A DNA stretch of 64,000 nucleotides, taken from NCBI GenBank assembly GCA_009599575.1, contig VWND01000084.1, positions 368,691-432,690 on the forward strand. The letters are read 5' to 3'. Below the pieces are notes generated by a model. The model saw only the letters and a list, made by a program, of their open reading frames with translations. It did not search any database and was not told the origin of the DNA. Within the stretch, counting starts at the first letter, position 1; every line of letters begins with the position of its first letter. Below are positions 22,991 to 33,771 of this stretch, piece by piece. This DNA is from Blumeriella jaapii (Eukaryota; Ascomycota; Leotiomycetes; Helotiales; Drepanopezizaceae). The position numbers and the translations under genes were made by a program.

Positions 22991-25900
22991 CACATATCGC
23001 CATCTCTTTCTCTCTCCGGAGACCTCGCTCGGCTCTCCACATCGACAGTCCGCCCGACGTTTTTCTCGCGATTCTCCGCAGCAAGCGCACGGGAGACGAG
23101 GCCACGCCGTGCGGCATGGAATCCACGGCCGCGCCCATTCTGACCGCTGCGACGACGACTGGAAATGCTTCCTCTCAAGATCGCGACGGGACCCAGGGAG
23201 CATCCGTCACGCACCACAACGTCCCAGACGTGAAATCGCGCTTCTCTGCCGGAACCAGCCCGTTGCCAACCCGGAGACACCCACTGGGGACGATCGAGCT
23301 CCACGCACGACCAACGAAGGATGGGGAGACGGCCAACGCAGACCGCGGGAGACGGCCAACGCAGACGCCCGCGGGCGGTACATGATACATGAAGGCCAGC
23401 GCGTGCTCGGCCCGCCACCGCTTGGATCTCGGATCGCCCAGCACGGGTCGTGGGTCGTGGGTCGTGGACGTCGGGGCCGGCGATGGTGGTGGTGATCGCA
23501 CGTCTGCCATTCCCCACGCGGCTTCATCGTGGCCAGCGTTGCGGCCGATGATTGGCAAGGCCCAGGCGCGGCCGCTGCGCCAGGTGACACGATCTGATGT
23601 TGGGTCAACTTCTTATTTCGTGCCCATGTGCGAGGCCATGGGGGGTGGTGGGGGGGGGGGGGAGACATTGGTCGGTCGGTCTGGAGAGGTCGGTCTGGAG
23701 AGTGGAGAGGTCGGTCTGGAGAGGTCGGGAGGTCTGGAGAAGAGTTCGTGGGCCGCGGCCTTTCTCACTTCTCACACGCCGATCACGTTGCGTGCGGTGC
23801 GTGCACCCCATCCGTCTCACCACACGAGAACCCACTTTCGTACTGTCGACTTCCAGTCCACACCAACCAAGCACGTGAACCTTATCGAGAGAGCGCCTAA
23901 TACGAATGCCGAGCATGAGCGGGTGTCCAGGGTGATGGGGTGGGTGGGTGAGTGAGTGAGTGCGTGGGTGAGTCTCGAGCAGAGAAGAGCCAGCAGAAGT
24001 CGAGAGGCACTGGGACCAAACACCACCATACCCGCACGCGAGAGGCGAGACACGCACGCGTCCACAGTATGTACTTGCTGTACACTGCGCGGTCTCGAGG
24101 ACTGTCTATCTGTAGATGAACTTGGCTTTAGATGAATTTGGCTCTGCTCCTCCGGTCCAACCGCGCATCGCCCAAGGCCGCTCGGCTCTTGCACAGTAGC
24201 TCTTGTATGTAAATACAGATCTCGCTTCGCCGAGTAGCTCTATACATACACAGTACATACTCTACAGTGCTACAGTGAGTACGATGTGTGTAGTGTACAG
24301 ATACATCGAAGATCTGAAACGCCAGGGCGCCGTGATAGTTCCCTAGGATAGGAATACACCGTACCGTACTTTGACCAGTCCCGTCCCGTCCCGTACCGTA
24401 TCTGTGTACACCGAAGCCTGCGCAAGAGAGCTTGTTGCGCGGCTGCGTGGTCCAAGCATCCTCTTGTATGTGGTGATGGCCTCGCCCACGCATCGCCCAG
24501 CATTCACCGGGCTCACAGTACTGTACATACATACAGTATCAGAGAGCCAACCTGTAAACTAACTGTCTTTCTGCCGCTCGCCTTTCATCTCGTGCCCGCT
24601 TTCGCAGACGCGCTCGCTCGCTCGCTCGCTCGAATTTGGCTTTTGCCGCCTCCCGGCTACCTACCTACAGTACTGTACATTACGCGCCCGGACTTTGCTC
24701 GGATGCGCTGGCTGCACCGCATCCCACTCTCGCGGCGCGGAACCGAGGGTGGTCGTGGTGAAGAAAGAAGAAGAAGACGAAGAAGAAGGAGAAGATGGTG
24801 ATGACAGGTCACCATCATAGTCATCTCCGGTCCCGGGCCGTCCCGGGCGCGGGAGAGATATACAGTACATTAACTGGGAAGGGAAGCCCTACAGTACAGT
24901 ACATACAGACGGTTTGGGGGCCGTGTTCACAGACTAGCGAGAGCCGAGTCGTCGGCGGCTTTTAGCGTGAAAGGGATGTTTGTTTACTGTACTGTATGAA
25001 ATGTACCTTAAGCGAAACACCCAGAACCCCCCCCCCCTCCCGCGCGCCGAAGGATAGGGGGCCATGAAACTACACAGTACTGTGTACGTTTTGCGATCGA
25101 GCACATACTGTACTGTGTACATACATACACAGACAGTCTGCTGTCGTGGCGAACGGTTTGAATGGCAAGGGTGTGATCTCGACGCTGAAGGAGTTGAAAT
25201 ACAGACCAGTACTGTACATACCTACACAGTACATACCTACAGTACATACAGGCCCCCTCCCCTCCCCCCACGTTCTCATCCTCCCCGAAAAAGCCACGCA
25301 ACTCCCAGGATGCAGTCCGCGGTGCCGAACACAGCTATTCCCAACTATGTCCACCCACCGACCGACCCAACCACCCATCCACCCACCCAGGGCCATGCCG
25401 AGTCGAGGAATCCAACCAGATCGCAGCTGCGCGTCGATGTCTCCACGGGACAACGAGTACCGACCGACCCCGACCTTCTCCCTCAAGCCAGCCAGCCAGC
25501 CCTGACACGCAGTACTGTACATGCATACATACATACATACATACATACGGTAGGTCGTCGTCGTCGTCGTCGTCGTCTCTCTCTCTCGCTCGCAAGCAAG
25601 ATCGTCGCCTGAGCGTTCGTCCCCAAGCCGGTAGCAACCTTTCCCCCCCCCCCCCCCCCCGCAGAAAGAAAGAAAGGCTCTTCTCGCAGCTGTCGCACCA
25701 CCCACCCACTGGCCGGCGCGGCGGCCCGTTCATTCATTCATTCATTCATTCATTCATTCATTGCACATGGCAGTGTTTCCGTGTCACCCCGGCCCCCGAA
25801 ACATGTACGCACGCACGCACGCACGGCCGGCTGCGACGACACAGAAACACACCACCGGCAGGCAGGCAGGCAGGCAGGCGGCTGGTCTCCGTGCGGGTGG

Positions 25901-26762
25901 GTAAGCACCGGGGACCGACGCCTCCCTGTGTGAAGCGTTTCTTGTGGTCTCGGCACCGGGTGCGAGCGAGAAACAAGCCATTCCCTCGGCGTTTCGGGGC
26001 CGGGGGCAGAGGAGGGGGAGGGGGGAAGGGAGGGGGGAGGGGAGGGGGGAAGGTGTTTTACGCAGCGTTGAAAATACACACATACAGTCAGTGTATTGTA
26101 CATACGGTACAGTACGGTACGGTACTGTACTGTACATACACCTGAGGAACGAATCTCGTACCCGTTGACGAAGATGATCCCTCTGCAGCTCGAGCATGTG
26201 GCCGATGCGAAGGAGCGCGACTTGGAAATGCGCTGGTTCGCAAAATGTGAGTACGGTGAGTACGGTGAGTACGGTGAGGACGGTGAGTACGGTGAGGACG
26301 GTGAGGACGGTGAGGACGGTGAGTACAGTAAGTACAGTAAGTACAATAAGTACAAAAAGTACAAAAAGTACAATAAGTACAATAAGTACAATAAGTACAA
26401 TAAGTACAATAGGTAGGTAGGTACCGTAAGTACCGTAAATGCCGTAAGTACAGTACATATATACAATACAGGATTGTATGTACAGTAAGTGTGTACAGTA
26501 CAGAAGCACGACATAAACCACGAGAAGTTAGCGCCAAGTCGAGACTGGCGTATATACTGTGACGCGAAATCACGTGCAAGCAACAATCAGAGCCCCAGCT
26601 ACATACATACAGTACATGCAGTACAGAGGCCCGATGAACAGCACCGAATCGAGGAAGTTGTGTGTGTGTGGCAGTCTTGAAGGGGCAGATAGATAGATAC
26701 GTTTGGGATTCGACCGTGCTGTACGGTACGGTACGGTACGGTACGGCTTGTATGTATGTACC

Positions 26763-26794
<32 letters not shown>

Positions 26795-27303
26795 TGTATG
26801 TATGTATGTATGTATGTACAGTAATGGCCTCGCGCGTCGGACTGACACCGAGGCGAGGAGGAGGCACAGGGAGTGAGTATCTATCTATCTGCTCGCCAGT
26901 GCAAGGCCCGATTCTGGACATCGTGCGCGAGATGCAAAGGCTCTACCTACATACAGACGGGCACGTGCGGTAGCTGGCTAGTCGGGACGGACCTTCGCAA
27001 GGGACATGTACAGATGGCACGGGTCCGACTGTATGTAGGTAGAGAGATATCTATCTGCCTGCCTCAACTGGTGTTTGGGTCGGGGTGACACGGCCAGCTG
27101 GCGCAGAGAGAGCTATGTGTGTAGGTAGCTTGGCTGTATGATTCGGGCTCGATGCGCGTCTGCCCTGATGGCCGGGGCCGGAATCCCCTCCTGGCGATGT
27201 GGGCTCCGTCTCGCACGGGAACCGGCGCCGGGAGCCCCGGTTTTCCATCGTCCCCTCGCCGACAACACCTCGAGCCGGCTCCGGCCCGTCATCACCAGCC
27301 AGG
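22991..27303. other. repeat-rich intergenic region
   Basis: No supported gene lies here. Large open frames come from simple repeats, for example leucine/threonine/valine-rich minus-strand frames across 26240-26440. Visible repeats are a G10 run near 23648, many GTAC clusters (24240-24300, 24520-24545, 24860-24905, 25070-25260, 25505-25550, 26090-26145, 26720-26830), a C18 tract at 25643-25660, (ATTC)n at 25731-25762, (TATG)n near 26768-26818 and a 9-bp minisatellite at 26247-26415. Confidence 0.6.
26247..26415 (+). repeat. 9-bp minisatellite of GTGAGTACG / AATAAGTAC units
   Basis: About nineteen tandem 9-mers change gradually from GTGAGTACG and GTGAGGACG at the left to AGTAAGTAC, AATAAGTAC and AAAAAGTAC at the right. 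Because 9 is a multiple of 3 the array stays open in several frames, which explains the repetitive peptides predicted here. Most left-hand units contain GTGAGT, and many right-hand units TAAGTA, so the plus strand carries a row of donor-like sequences. Confidence 0.92.
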
Positions 27304-28127
27304 CTAGAAGCCCGTCTTGATGGGCCTCGTCGCATATGTCTTGGGCACGACGAACAGCGCCCGCGCCTCCACACACACTCTCCCCTGCGTGGTCTCCAAG
27401 CGTCCCCGCACCCACATCTTCCTCCTCGACCCGTCGCCGTCCCATCATCGGGCGCGACCTGCGGCGTGGCCCTCACGACGTAGAAGCCGTTCGTCTGCAC
27501 CGGCGTCAGATAGTTGAGCTCCAGATGCGCCGTCACGCCCGTGCTGCCCTCGAGGCCCCTCGCAGCACAGCGGCCCAGCGTCTCATCGAGCATGGTCGCG
27601 ATGGCGCCGCCGTGCGTCACGCCGGGCCAGCCGGCCACCGCGCCGCCGAGCCACACCACCGTCACGACCTCGCCGGTCTGCACGTGGGTGAACACGCGCT
27701 GGAAGCCGCCGAGGGCGCGCGCGCCCGCCAGGGCCCCGGTCGTGATCCGCCTCGCGCGCTCGGCGGGCGGGAGAGACGTGTAGGCCTCGTGGCTGACCCA
27801 CGCCGGGTCCGCGGAGAGGGATTGCACGACGGGCAGCGTGGCCGCCTGCTGGTGGATGTAGGCGATCATGGCATCGTCTTCGGGGGAGCCCGCGGGCGGG
27901 AGCGGAGGAGGCGCGAGGAGCAGGGACGTGAAATGGCCGCCTGCGAGCCCGATGCAGGTGAAGAGTGTCGCCCAGATGTAGGGCCGGAGCGATCGCCGAC
28001 GGCTGGGATCCGCGCCGGGTGATGCGTTCGGAGGAGGCGGAGGATGGTATGGTGAGGCCGGGACGGGTGAGCGGAGACTCGTTGGCGCAGATGCCGTAGG
28101 AGGTGTCGTGTATGGGCGGGCGGACAA
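27304..28127 (-). CDS. membrane-anchored hotdog-fold thioesterase (PaaI/THEM4-like)
   Basis: The protein likely hydrolyses acyl-CoA thioesters. After a Pro/Ser-rich start it has one hydrophobic segment (YIWATLFTCIGLAGGHFTSLLL), a probable membrane anchor. The hotdog core follows: VTVVWLGGAVAGWPGVTHGGAIATMLDETLGRCA, where the HGG(A)xxxxLD/E pattern is the family signature, then VTAHLELNYLTPVQTNGFYVV. The last strand lies in another frame (MWVRGRLETTQGRVCVEAR, then FVVPKTYATRPIKTGF and a stop at 27304). The two parts can be joined by a 59-nt intron with a GTGAGG donor and an AAG acceptor (27476-27418), giving 254 residues. Alternatively one missing base near 27430 gives 274. I slightly favour the missing base, because the skipped residues fit the family and the acceptor and branch site are weak. 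The substrate is unknown. Confidence 0.76.
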
Positions 28128-29469
28128 GAGTCGTGGTCTTGAGGCGCGGAGCTGTTGACACCTCGGACAGGTGCCGCCGCTCTCTCTCGAATCGCAGATT
28201 GCCCGCAGGAGCGTAGAGGTAGTCGCATGCTCATTGCGCTATCTCCACAAGGTAGTCAGTCGTCGTCGTCGTTGTTGTTGTCGTTGACAGTAGAAGCGTG
28301 GAGCTGCGGAGGAAGCAGCGTCAGGTAGAGAATCCGGAGAACCCAGACCAGTCTGAACATGTATGGATGAGACTCGAAGTCGAAGCGCGAAGTCCGGCAT
28401 CCGATCATCCAGCCTCGGCGCTCGTATTCGGAAGCGTTCTCGCTAAACTCGACGCCGCCTGTGACAACCAAACAAACACAGGACGCATCCACCATTTGCA
28501 CACACAGTCGGTCACGGTCGCAGAACACTACCTACCATTGGCCCTCGAAGTGGGATATTCAAGAGCTGGAAATGAAAAGTCGTGAACACGGGGAGCTTGC
28601 TCAGACGACTTGACTTGACTTGCTCAAGTCATTTCTTTACGCAAGCCCGCGATGTACGAAAAAGTCGAGAGAGAGTCTCGAATGTCCGCGTCGAGCGAGC
28701 CACGTTCTATCTCGTGTGCGGCGGGCCTTTTTCCCTTCAGCGCGGTGGCACCACCGATGGGCCAATGTCGAAGCTCGTCGGTGCTCTTCGAAGCACAACT
28801 CCTTGCGAGCTTCTGCGCTCCGAGACTCCACGTCCCAATGCACCTGTTCTCCTCTCTTCGCAAGCTGGTGCCACGGTTCTCTCCGTCCGAGCCTCGAGCC
28901 CACGCTTTTCCCTTCGCGCGTCACGTCCACTCACTCTTGTCTTGCAATTCATCTTCTCTGCCAGAGAAAGACGATCCTGATCGCCAGCGACTTGCTCCGT
29001 TACGGGCTGACATGTGGCGATGTCTGTCTCCCCGAGCCGGACACACCAAAGACCTGACGCGATTTCTCCGGGACCAAGTATGTACCTACATATACCTCAC
29101 GTCTGTCTCCGCACCCTCTCGGAAGTCCCGAGCACAGCTCTCCATTCACACGTCGCCCACACCCAAGCCCAACCCTTCACCTGTTCCTTCTATTGACATC
29201 CTCCCCATCACTGCCTTCAGCAATCCCCCCCCCCCCCCCCCCCCGTTCAATCCCAATCCCAAAGCCAGTCCCAATCCCAGCGGGCCTCTCTCCACAGAAC
29301 CACAACGGCTCACCTACCGCTCCTTACCCTCTCACACCCACACCCACATCCCACATCCTACAGTACAGTAGCAACCAGCGCCACCCACCCAACCACCCAC
29401 CAGGGTACAGTACAGTACGTCCTACAGTACATACATACAGCAGCAACAACGAAACAACCCACCAGATAG

Positions 29470-29710
29470 CTCCTCCTCTCTCTCCTCTCTCTCCCTCTCT
29501 CTCCCTCTCTCTCCCTCTCTCTCCTCTCTCCTCTCTCTCCCTCTCTCCCCTCTCTCTCTCTCTCTAACAGTCCCCTCTCTCCTCTCTCTCCCTCTCTCGA
29601 GTCCTCTCTCTCCCTCTCTCTCCCTCGTCTCTCCTCTCTCTCTCCCTCTCTCTCCCTCTCTCCCTCTCTCCCTCTCTCTCTCTCTCTCTGCCCCTCTCTC
29701 TCTCTGCCCC
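29470..29710. repeat. 240-bp CT-rich polypyrimidine tract
   Basis: The tract is almost entirely CTCTCTCC/CTCTCT units with few interruptions. It is long and pure enough to adopt triplex (H-DNA) conformations in principle. Confidence 0.93.
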
Positions 29711-29856
29711 TCAGAAACCAGCCACGAGAGGTTGTCGATCGCACGCACGCACGCACGCACACGCGCGCAAGAACAACAACAACAAGAAAGCCCTCGCGAG
29801 GTGCACAGATCCCAGGATGTTTCTGGCTGTGCGGGCTGGGCTGGGCTGGGCTGGGC

Positions 29857-30015
29857 GTGATGATGATGGTGATGATGATGGTGATGGGGGTGATGGAGGT
29901 GATGGTGGTGGAGGTGATGGAGGTGATGGAGGTGATGGATCGGTAGGTAAGGTAGGTAGGTAGGGTAAGGTAGGTAGGGTAGGGTAAGGTAGGTAGGTAG
30001 GTAGGGTAAGATAGG
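29857..30015. repeat. TGATGG and GGTAGG tandem repeats
   Basis: A six-base TGATGG/TGATGA/GGAGGTGATGG array passes directly into GGTAGG/GGTAAGG units. The second part is G-rich with short G runs. It is not a canonical fungal telomere repeat. Confidence 0.88.
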
Positions 30016-30550
30016 TAAGCTTCGGGGGGAGATGAGCGCGCGCGATACTGATGCTGCTGCTGCTACTGATGCTGCTACTGATGCTGTTACTGCTACTGCT
30101 ACTGAGGGTGAGGATGAGGGTGCTGTGCTGTGCTGCTGTACGGTAGGCCGGTACGGTAGAGAGATGTCGGGGAGTGTCAATGTCAACAACACGGGCGCCA
30201 CTGAATCGATTGACTGACGTCTTCATGCCTGGTGCGCAACGCAACGCAACGGGCACGCACGTGATAGCGGGGTCGCGACCCGAGTGCGAAGCGAGAGGGC
30301 AAGCGAGGATGCGAGAGGGGATGGATGTACAGTAAGCAAGCAAGTAAACAAGCAAGCGACTACAAAGTCATCGTGGCTCCATCCGTGTTCATGCGTTCGT
30401 ATTTGCGTACCTGCCTAGTTCTGTTTCCCTGGGGACATCCAATTCTCGACCCGCTGGATCCGTTTCCACAATGTTCACTTTTCTGCTCCACCCAAGAGCT
30501 ACCTACTTACTACTACGTACAGACCGATCCTCCAGAAACGGCAGCGCACG

Positions 30551-32072
30551 CTACAGCTCGTCCACGAGCGTCGCCATCCGCGCCTTGAACTCCTCCACGT
30601 CGTCCTCGAGCTCCTCGGCCGTGCTCGCCGCGCCCGGCGTCTTGGGCGGGATGAGCACCGACGAGACCACGTGGATGACGCCGTCGCGGGCCACGCCGTC
30701 CTGCACCGCGACGCCCGTGAAGCCGTTGATCTTGATGGTGATGAAGCCGGCCCAGCGCGCCACATCGACGCTGAGACTCTTGTCCTCCAGCAGCGTAGGC
30801 AGATCCACGTGGAAGCGTCCCTTGGGGATGTCCTCCCCCTCCGCCTGGTCGTCGTCGTCGCCGTCGCGGCCCGACTTCTTCTTCTCCTTGTAGAAGGCGT
30901 CGGAGTAGAGGGTCTGGTTGGCAACGACGTGGTACTGTAGCAGGCTCTTGAGGTACTTCTCGCCGTACTTGGAGAAGAGGAAGGCGTTGATGCGGGGCCC
31001 GAGTTTGCGGAAGGCCCAGTTCGAGGGCGCGAAGAGCGTGCCGCCCTGGTGGGGCGCCGCCGCGAGCTCCTGGAAGAGGCCCGTCTTCTCGAGCGCGAGG
31101 TTGAGCGTCGAGAACTCGCCCGGGAGGATCTCGATGATCTTCAGCGCAGGGGGGGGCGGGAGGAGGAGGGAGTCGACGCCGTGGATGACGCCGTTGGTCC
31201 CGAACTGTGGTGGGGGTTAGCTCAAGCTCGACGAGACATGCAGTGGCACGAGGACGTACAATGTCGACCGCGATGATGCGGGAGTAGAAGTTGATGTTGA
31301 GACCCTTCGTCAGGGCGAATCCCACGCGCAGCCTCTGCGGGTGTCCCCCGAGCGCATCCTCGTCCAGTGCCGTGGGGATCGTGTGGGTGACGAGCACCCG
31401 GCCGGCGGGGTAGAAGTCGGGCGAGACGTGGTAGGCGAGCAGCTTCTTGATGAGCTCCTTGCTCGGCTTCGGGTGGTTCTTGGGGATCTTCGCGAACGCC
31501 TCGTCGGTGGGGGCGAAGACGGTGTAGTTGGCCGCCGTGCCGTTCAGGACCGCGACCAGATCCGGGTACTCGTTGATGAGGCTCGCCAGCTTGGTGGTGT
31601 ACTTGCTCCCGGCAATCAGCTCGTAGAGCGTCTTGTTGGGCTTGCCGTGGCCGTGATGCGGCTTGCCGTGCTTGGGCGGCCCGTGGTGAGGAGGAGGATG
31701 GGGCTTGTGGTGTGGGTGATCGAAGACGTCGTCGCCATCTTCGGCCTCCGAGACCGACGCAGCCGAGTCGATCCAAGATCGAGCATCGAATTTGGTCATC
31801 GAGCCGTAGCACTCGAACGTGCTCTTGGCCTTCTCGGCCGTCTCGGACGCAGCATTGATGGCATGGTCGATGGCGTTCTGGCCAAACGCAACGCTGTCTT
31901 TGAAGGACTCTTCCACGCCGGACCAGACGTCCTCGATGTTGCCGGCCACCCGGTCGAAGAAGGATTGGGGCGCCGTCTGGGCCTCGACGATCTGCGTGGT
32001 GAGCTGTTCGTCGGGGACGACATACGCAGCCGAGAGAGCCGCGAGCGGCAGGATAGCAGTTGCGAACTTCAT
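30551..32072 (-). CDS. secreted fasciclin (FAS1) domain protein
   Basis: Exons are 32072-31260 and 31204-30551, separated by a 55-nt intron with GTACGT donor, CTAAC branch and CAG acceptor. The product is about 488 residues. A signal peptide (MKFATAILPLAALSAAYV) is followed by a helical acidic region, then a His/Pro/Lys-rich linker (residues about 122-145). Two FAS1 domains follow. The first runs from about 147, with LYELIAGSKYTTKLASLI and YTVFAPTDEAFAKIP. The second starts after the splice (GTNGVIHGVDSLLLPPP) and includes GTLFAPSNWAFRKLG, LLQYHVVANQTLYS and DGVIHVVSSVLIPP. Two NxT/S sites (NKTL and NYTV) could be glycosylated. FAS1 proteins act in adhesion at the cell surface or wall. There is no obvious GPI signal at the VDEL end. 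The start was chosen because the signal peptide begins exactly there. Confidence 0.9.
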
Positions 32073-33771
32073 GATGCGTAGGGTGCTGTACCGAACGAAC
32101 GGTGCTTGAGGCATGGAATCCAAGAGAGAAGAGGATGTGCAGAGATGAGGGGAGCTCAAGCAGAGTTAAGAGTGAGCTTCGCAAGTACGCTCGATGACGC
32201 GTGAACCTCACTCACGCCACTGGAGGGAAGTCCACGCATGCAAGGGGACCGGAGCCGCCGGGGGTCGGTAGATGAAAGCATGGAAAGCACGTAGACATGA
32301 GAAACGATACGTTACCATCACATCATCGTGGCTGGCCGCATTCGTATTGCCGCCCTGGGACCGCGCGAATCACCTTACGCGTACTGGATGTACTATGTAC
32401 CGTTGAGCTGAGCTGAGCATGCACGATGAGATAAATATCCCTGTCGATAGTTGCTCCGCGCCAGACAATGCACGATGGCTTGCCACCCGAGGGGATGGCG
32501 TCCCAGGTTGGAATGCTCGAGAATGGCATGACAATCGATGAGAACGGGGAGATGAAAGATACACACCATCACAACCAGCATTCTCGATTTCACGATCGCT
32601 GCAAACCGAGAAGAGAGAACTGACGCCTAAAGCCCAACCAAACAAACAAACCCCCTGGTTAAGCGACAGCGATAACGATAGCTAGCCAGCGTGCTGAACG
32701 AGTACGAGTATCAAAGCGGGGAGGGGGGTGGCTTTGCCAGCTGCTGCTGCTGCTGCTGCTTCGGCCTGGGTAACTGCTGTGCAGTCACTAACTGTACAGT
32801 ACTGTACAGTACTGTACTACTGTACCTACCCCCCCCCCTACCCCCTCCTCATTTCCTTTCCTTACCTTACTTTGCTAACACAAAAAGGTTCCACCACCAT
32901 TACCATACCTGCTCATGTTTCGCTGCTTTCCATTTCCCAGCCAATCCCAACCCATCTTTTCCGTCGGGCCTGCCCAAGCCCAAGCACAGAGACACACATA
33001 CGTCCAGTACAGTACTGTACAGTACGCACGCTATTTGGATTGGTTTGTTTACCTGACGACTTCCAATCTCATTCATTTTGACACGCCAGCCATATCCACA
33101 TCTCTGAAAATAAGCGAGACCATTTCAACAAACCAACAAACGAAAACGCAAACCCAAGCTACTTATACTCGCTTAACACAACGTATCAGTATCGCTACCC
33201 ATAGCATATGCTCCAAGATGCTACCTCATCAAAGAGGCAACCACCACAACATCGAGGCACTCACCACAACATCGAGGTACGGGCACACGGTATTAAATAT
33301 TTATTCGTGTCTTTGACATGCGACTCCACGCTGTGTCCATGCCATACCATGCCGATCCGCGTGAGCCATGAAGTATCAACACTTCATAGATACCCAGAAT
33401 GATATCTAGCAGAATCAAGCGTGGGGTGTGTATCACCCACCAACCATCCTGTCCCGTACCCCGTAAGCTTCCAGATTCGACCAGACATGAAGAACTTTAA
33501 ATGATGCTGCGGCGCCCTTTTTATATGTCCCCCACCTCCATTTCCTTCTCTTTCTCCTTCTCTGCCTCCTCCTCCTCCCTCAGAAACCAACTTCAGCTCT
33601 AGCCCGCTCCCAAACGCCATGCGAGCCAGTGAGAGACACCAAAAATGCAAACACGTCTGCCGGCACCGTCACCGTCACCGATCCCGTGTGGTGGCAGCTC
33701 TTCCATGCCAAATGCCAGTGCGGTCAAATGATGAGTGATCTCGGTGCTGCAACGTACCAGGTGACGCGAGC
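32073..33771. other. intergenic region without a supported gene
   Basis: The left part is the fasciclin gene's promoter. The rest contains a (CTG)n run at about 32741-32760 and GTAC clusters at 32790-32825 and 33005-33025. The 3' side of cry-DASH is at the right end. No coding frame is supported. Confidence 0.5.

Larger units (their letters stand above)
28128..30550. other. intergenic region with large pyrimidine and TGATGG repeats
   Basis: No supported gene is visible. The thioesterase 5' region occupies the left end. A C20 tract lies at 29225-29244. A nearly pure CT tract covers about 29470-29710. A TGATGG/TGATGA array is at about 29857-29940, followed by GGTAGG/GGTAAGG repeats to about 30015. 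Open frames rich in Arg-Glu or Leu-Ser come from these repeats. Confidence 0.55.

Noticed and set aside
25750..26586. Minus-strand frames of 245-278 codons rich in Leu-Thr-Val, Pro-Ser or Tyr
   Set aside because: They are translations of the 9-bp minisatellite and GTAC repeats and have no non-repetitive domain.
28652..29371. 239-codon plus-strand frame
   Set aside because: It ends in Pro/Thr-rich repeats and the C20 tract, and has no recognisable domain.
29941..30015. Possible telomere repeat (GGTAGG/GGTAAGG)
   Set aside because: The unit is not TTAGGG, and the tract is short and internal.
31341..32081. 246-codon plus-strand frame opposite the fasciclin gene
   Set aside because: It is an antisense shadow of the signal peptide and first FAS1 domain.
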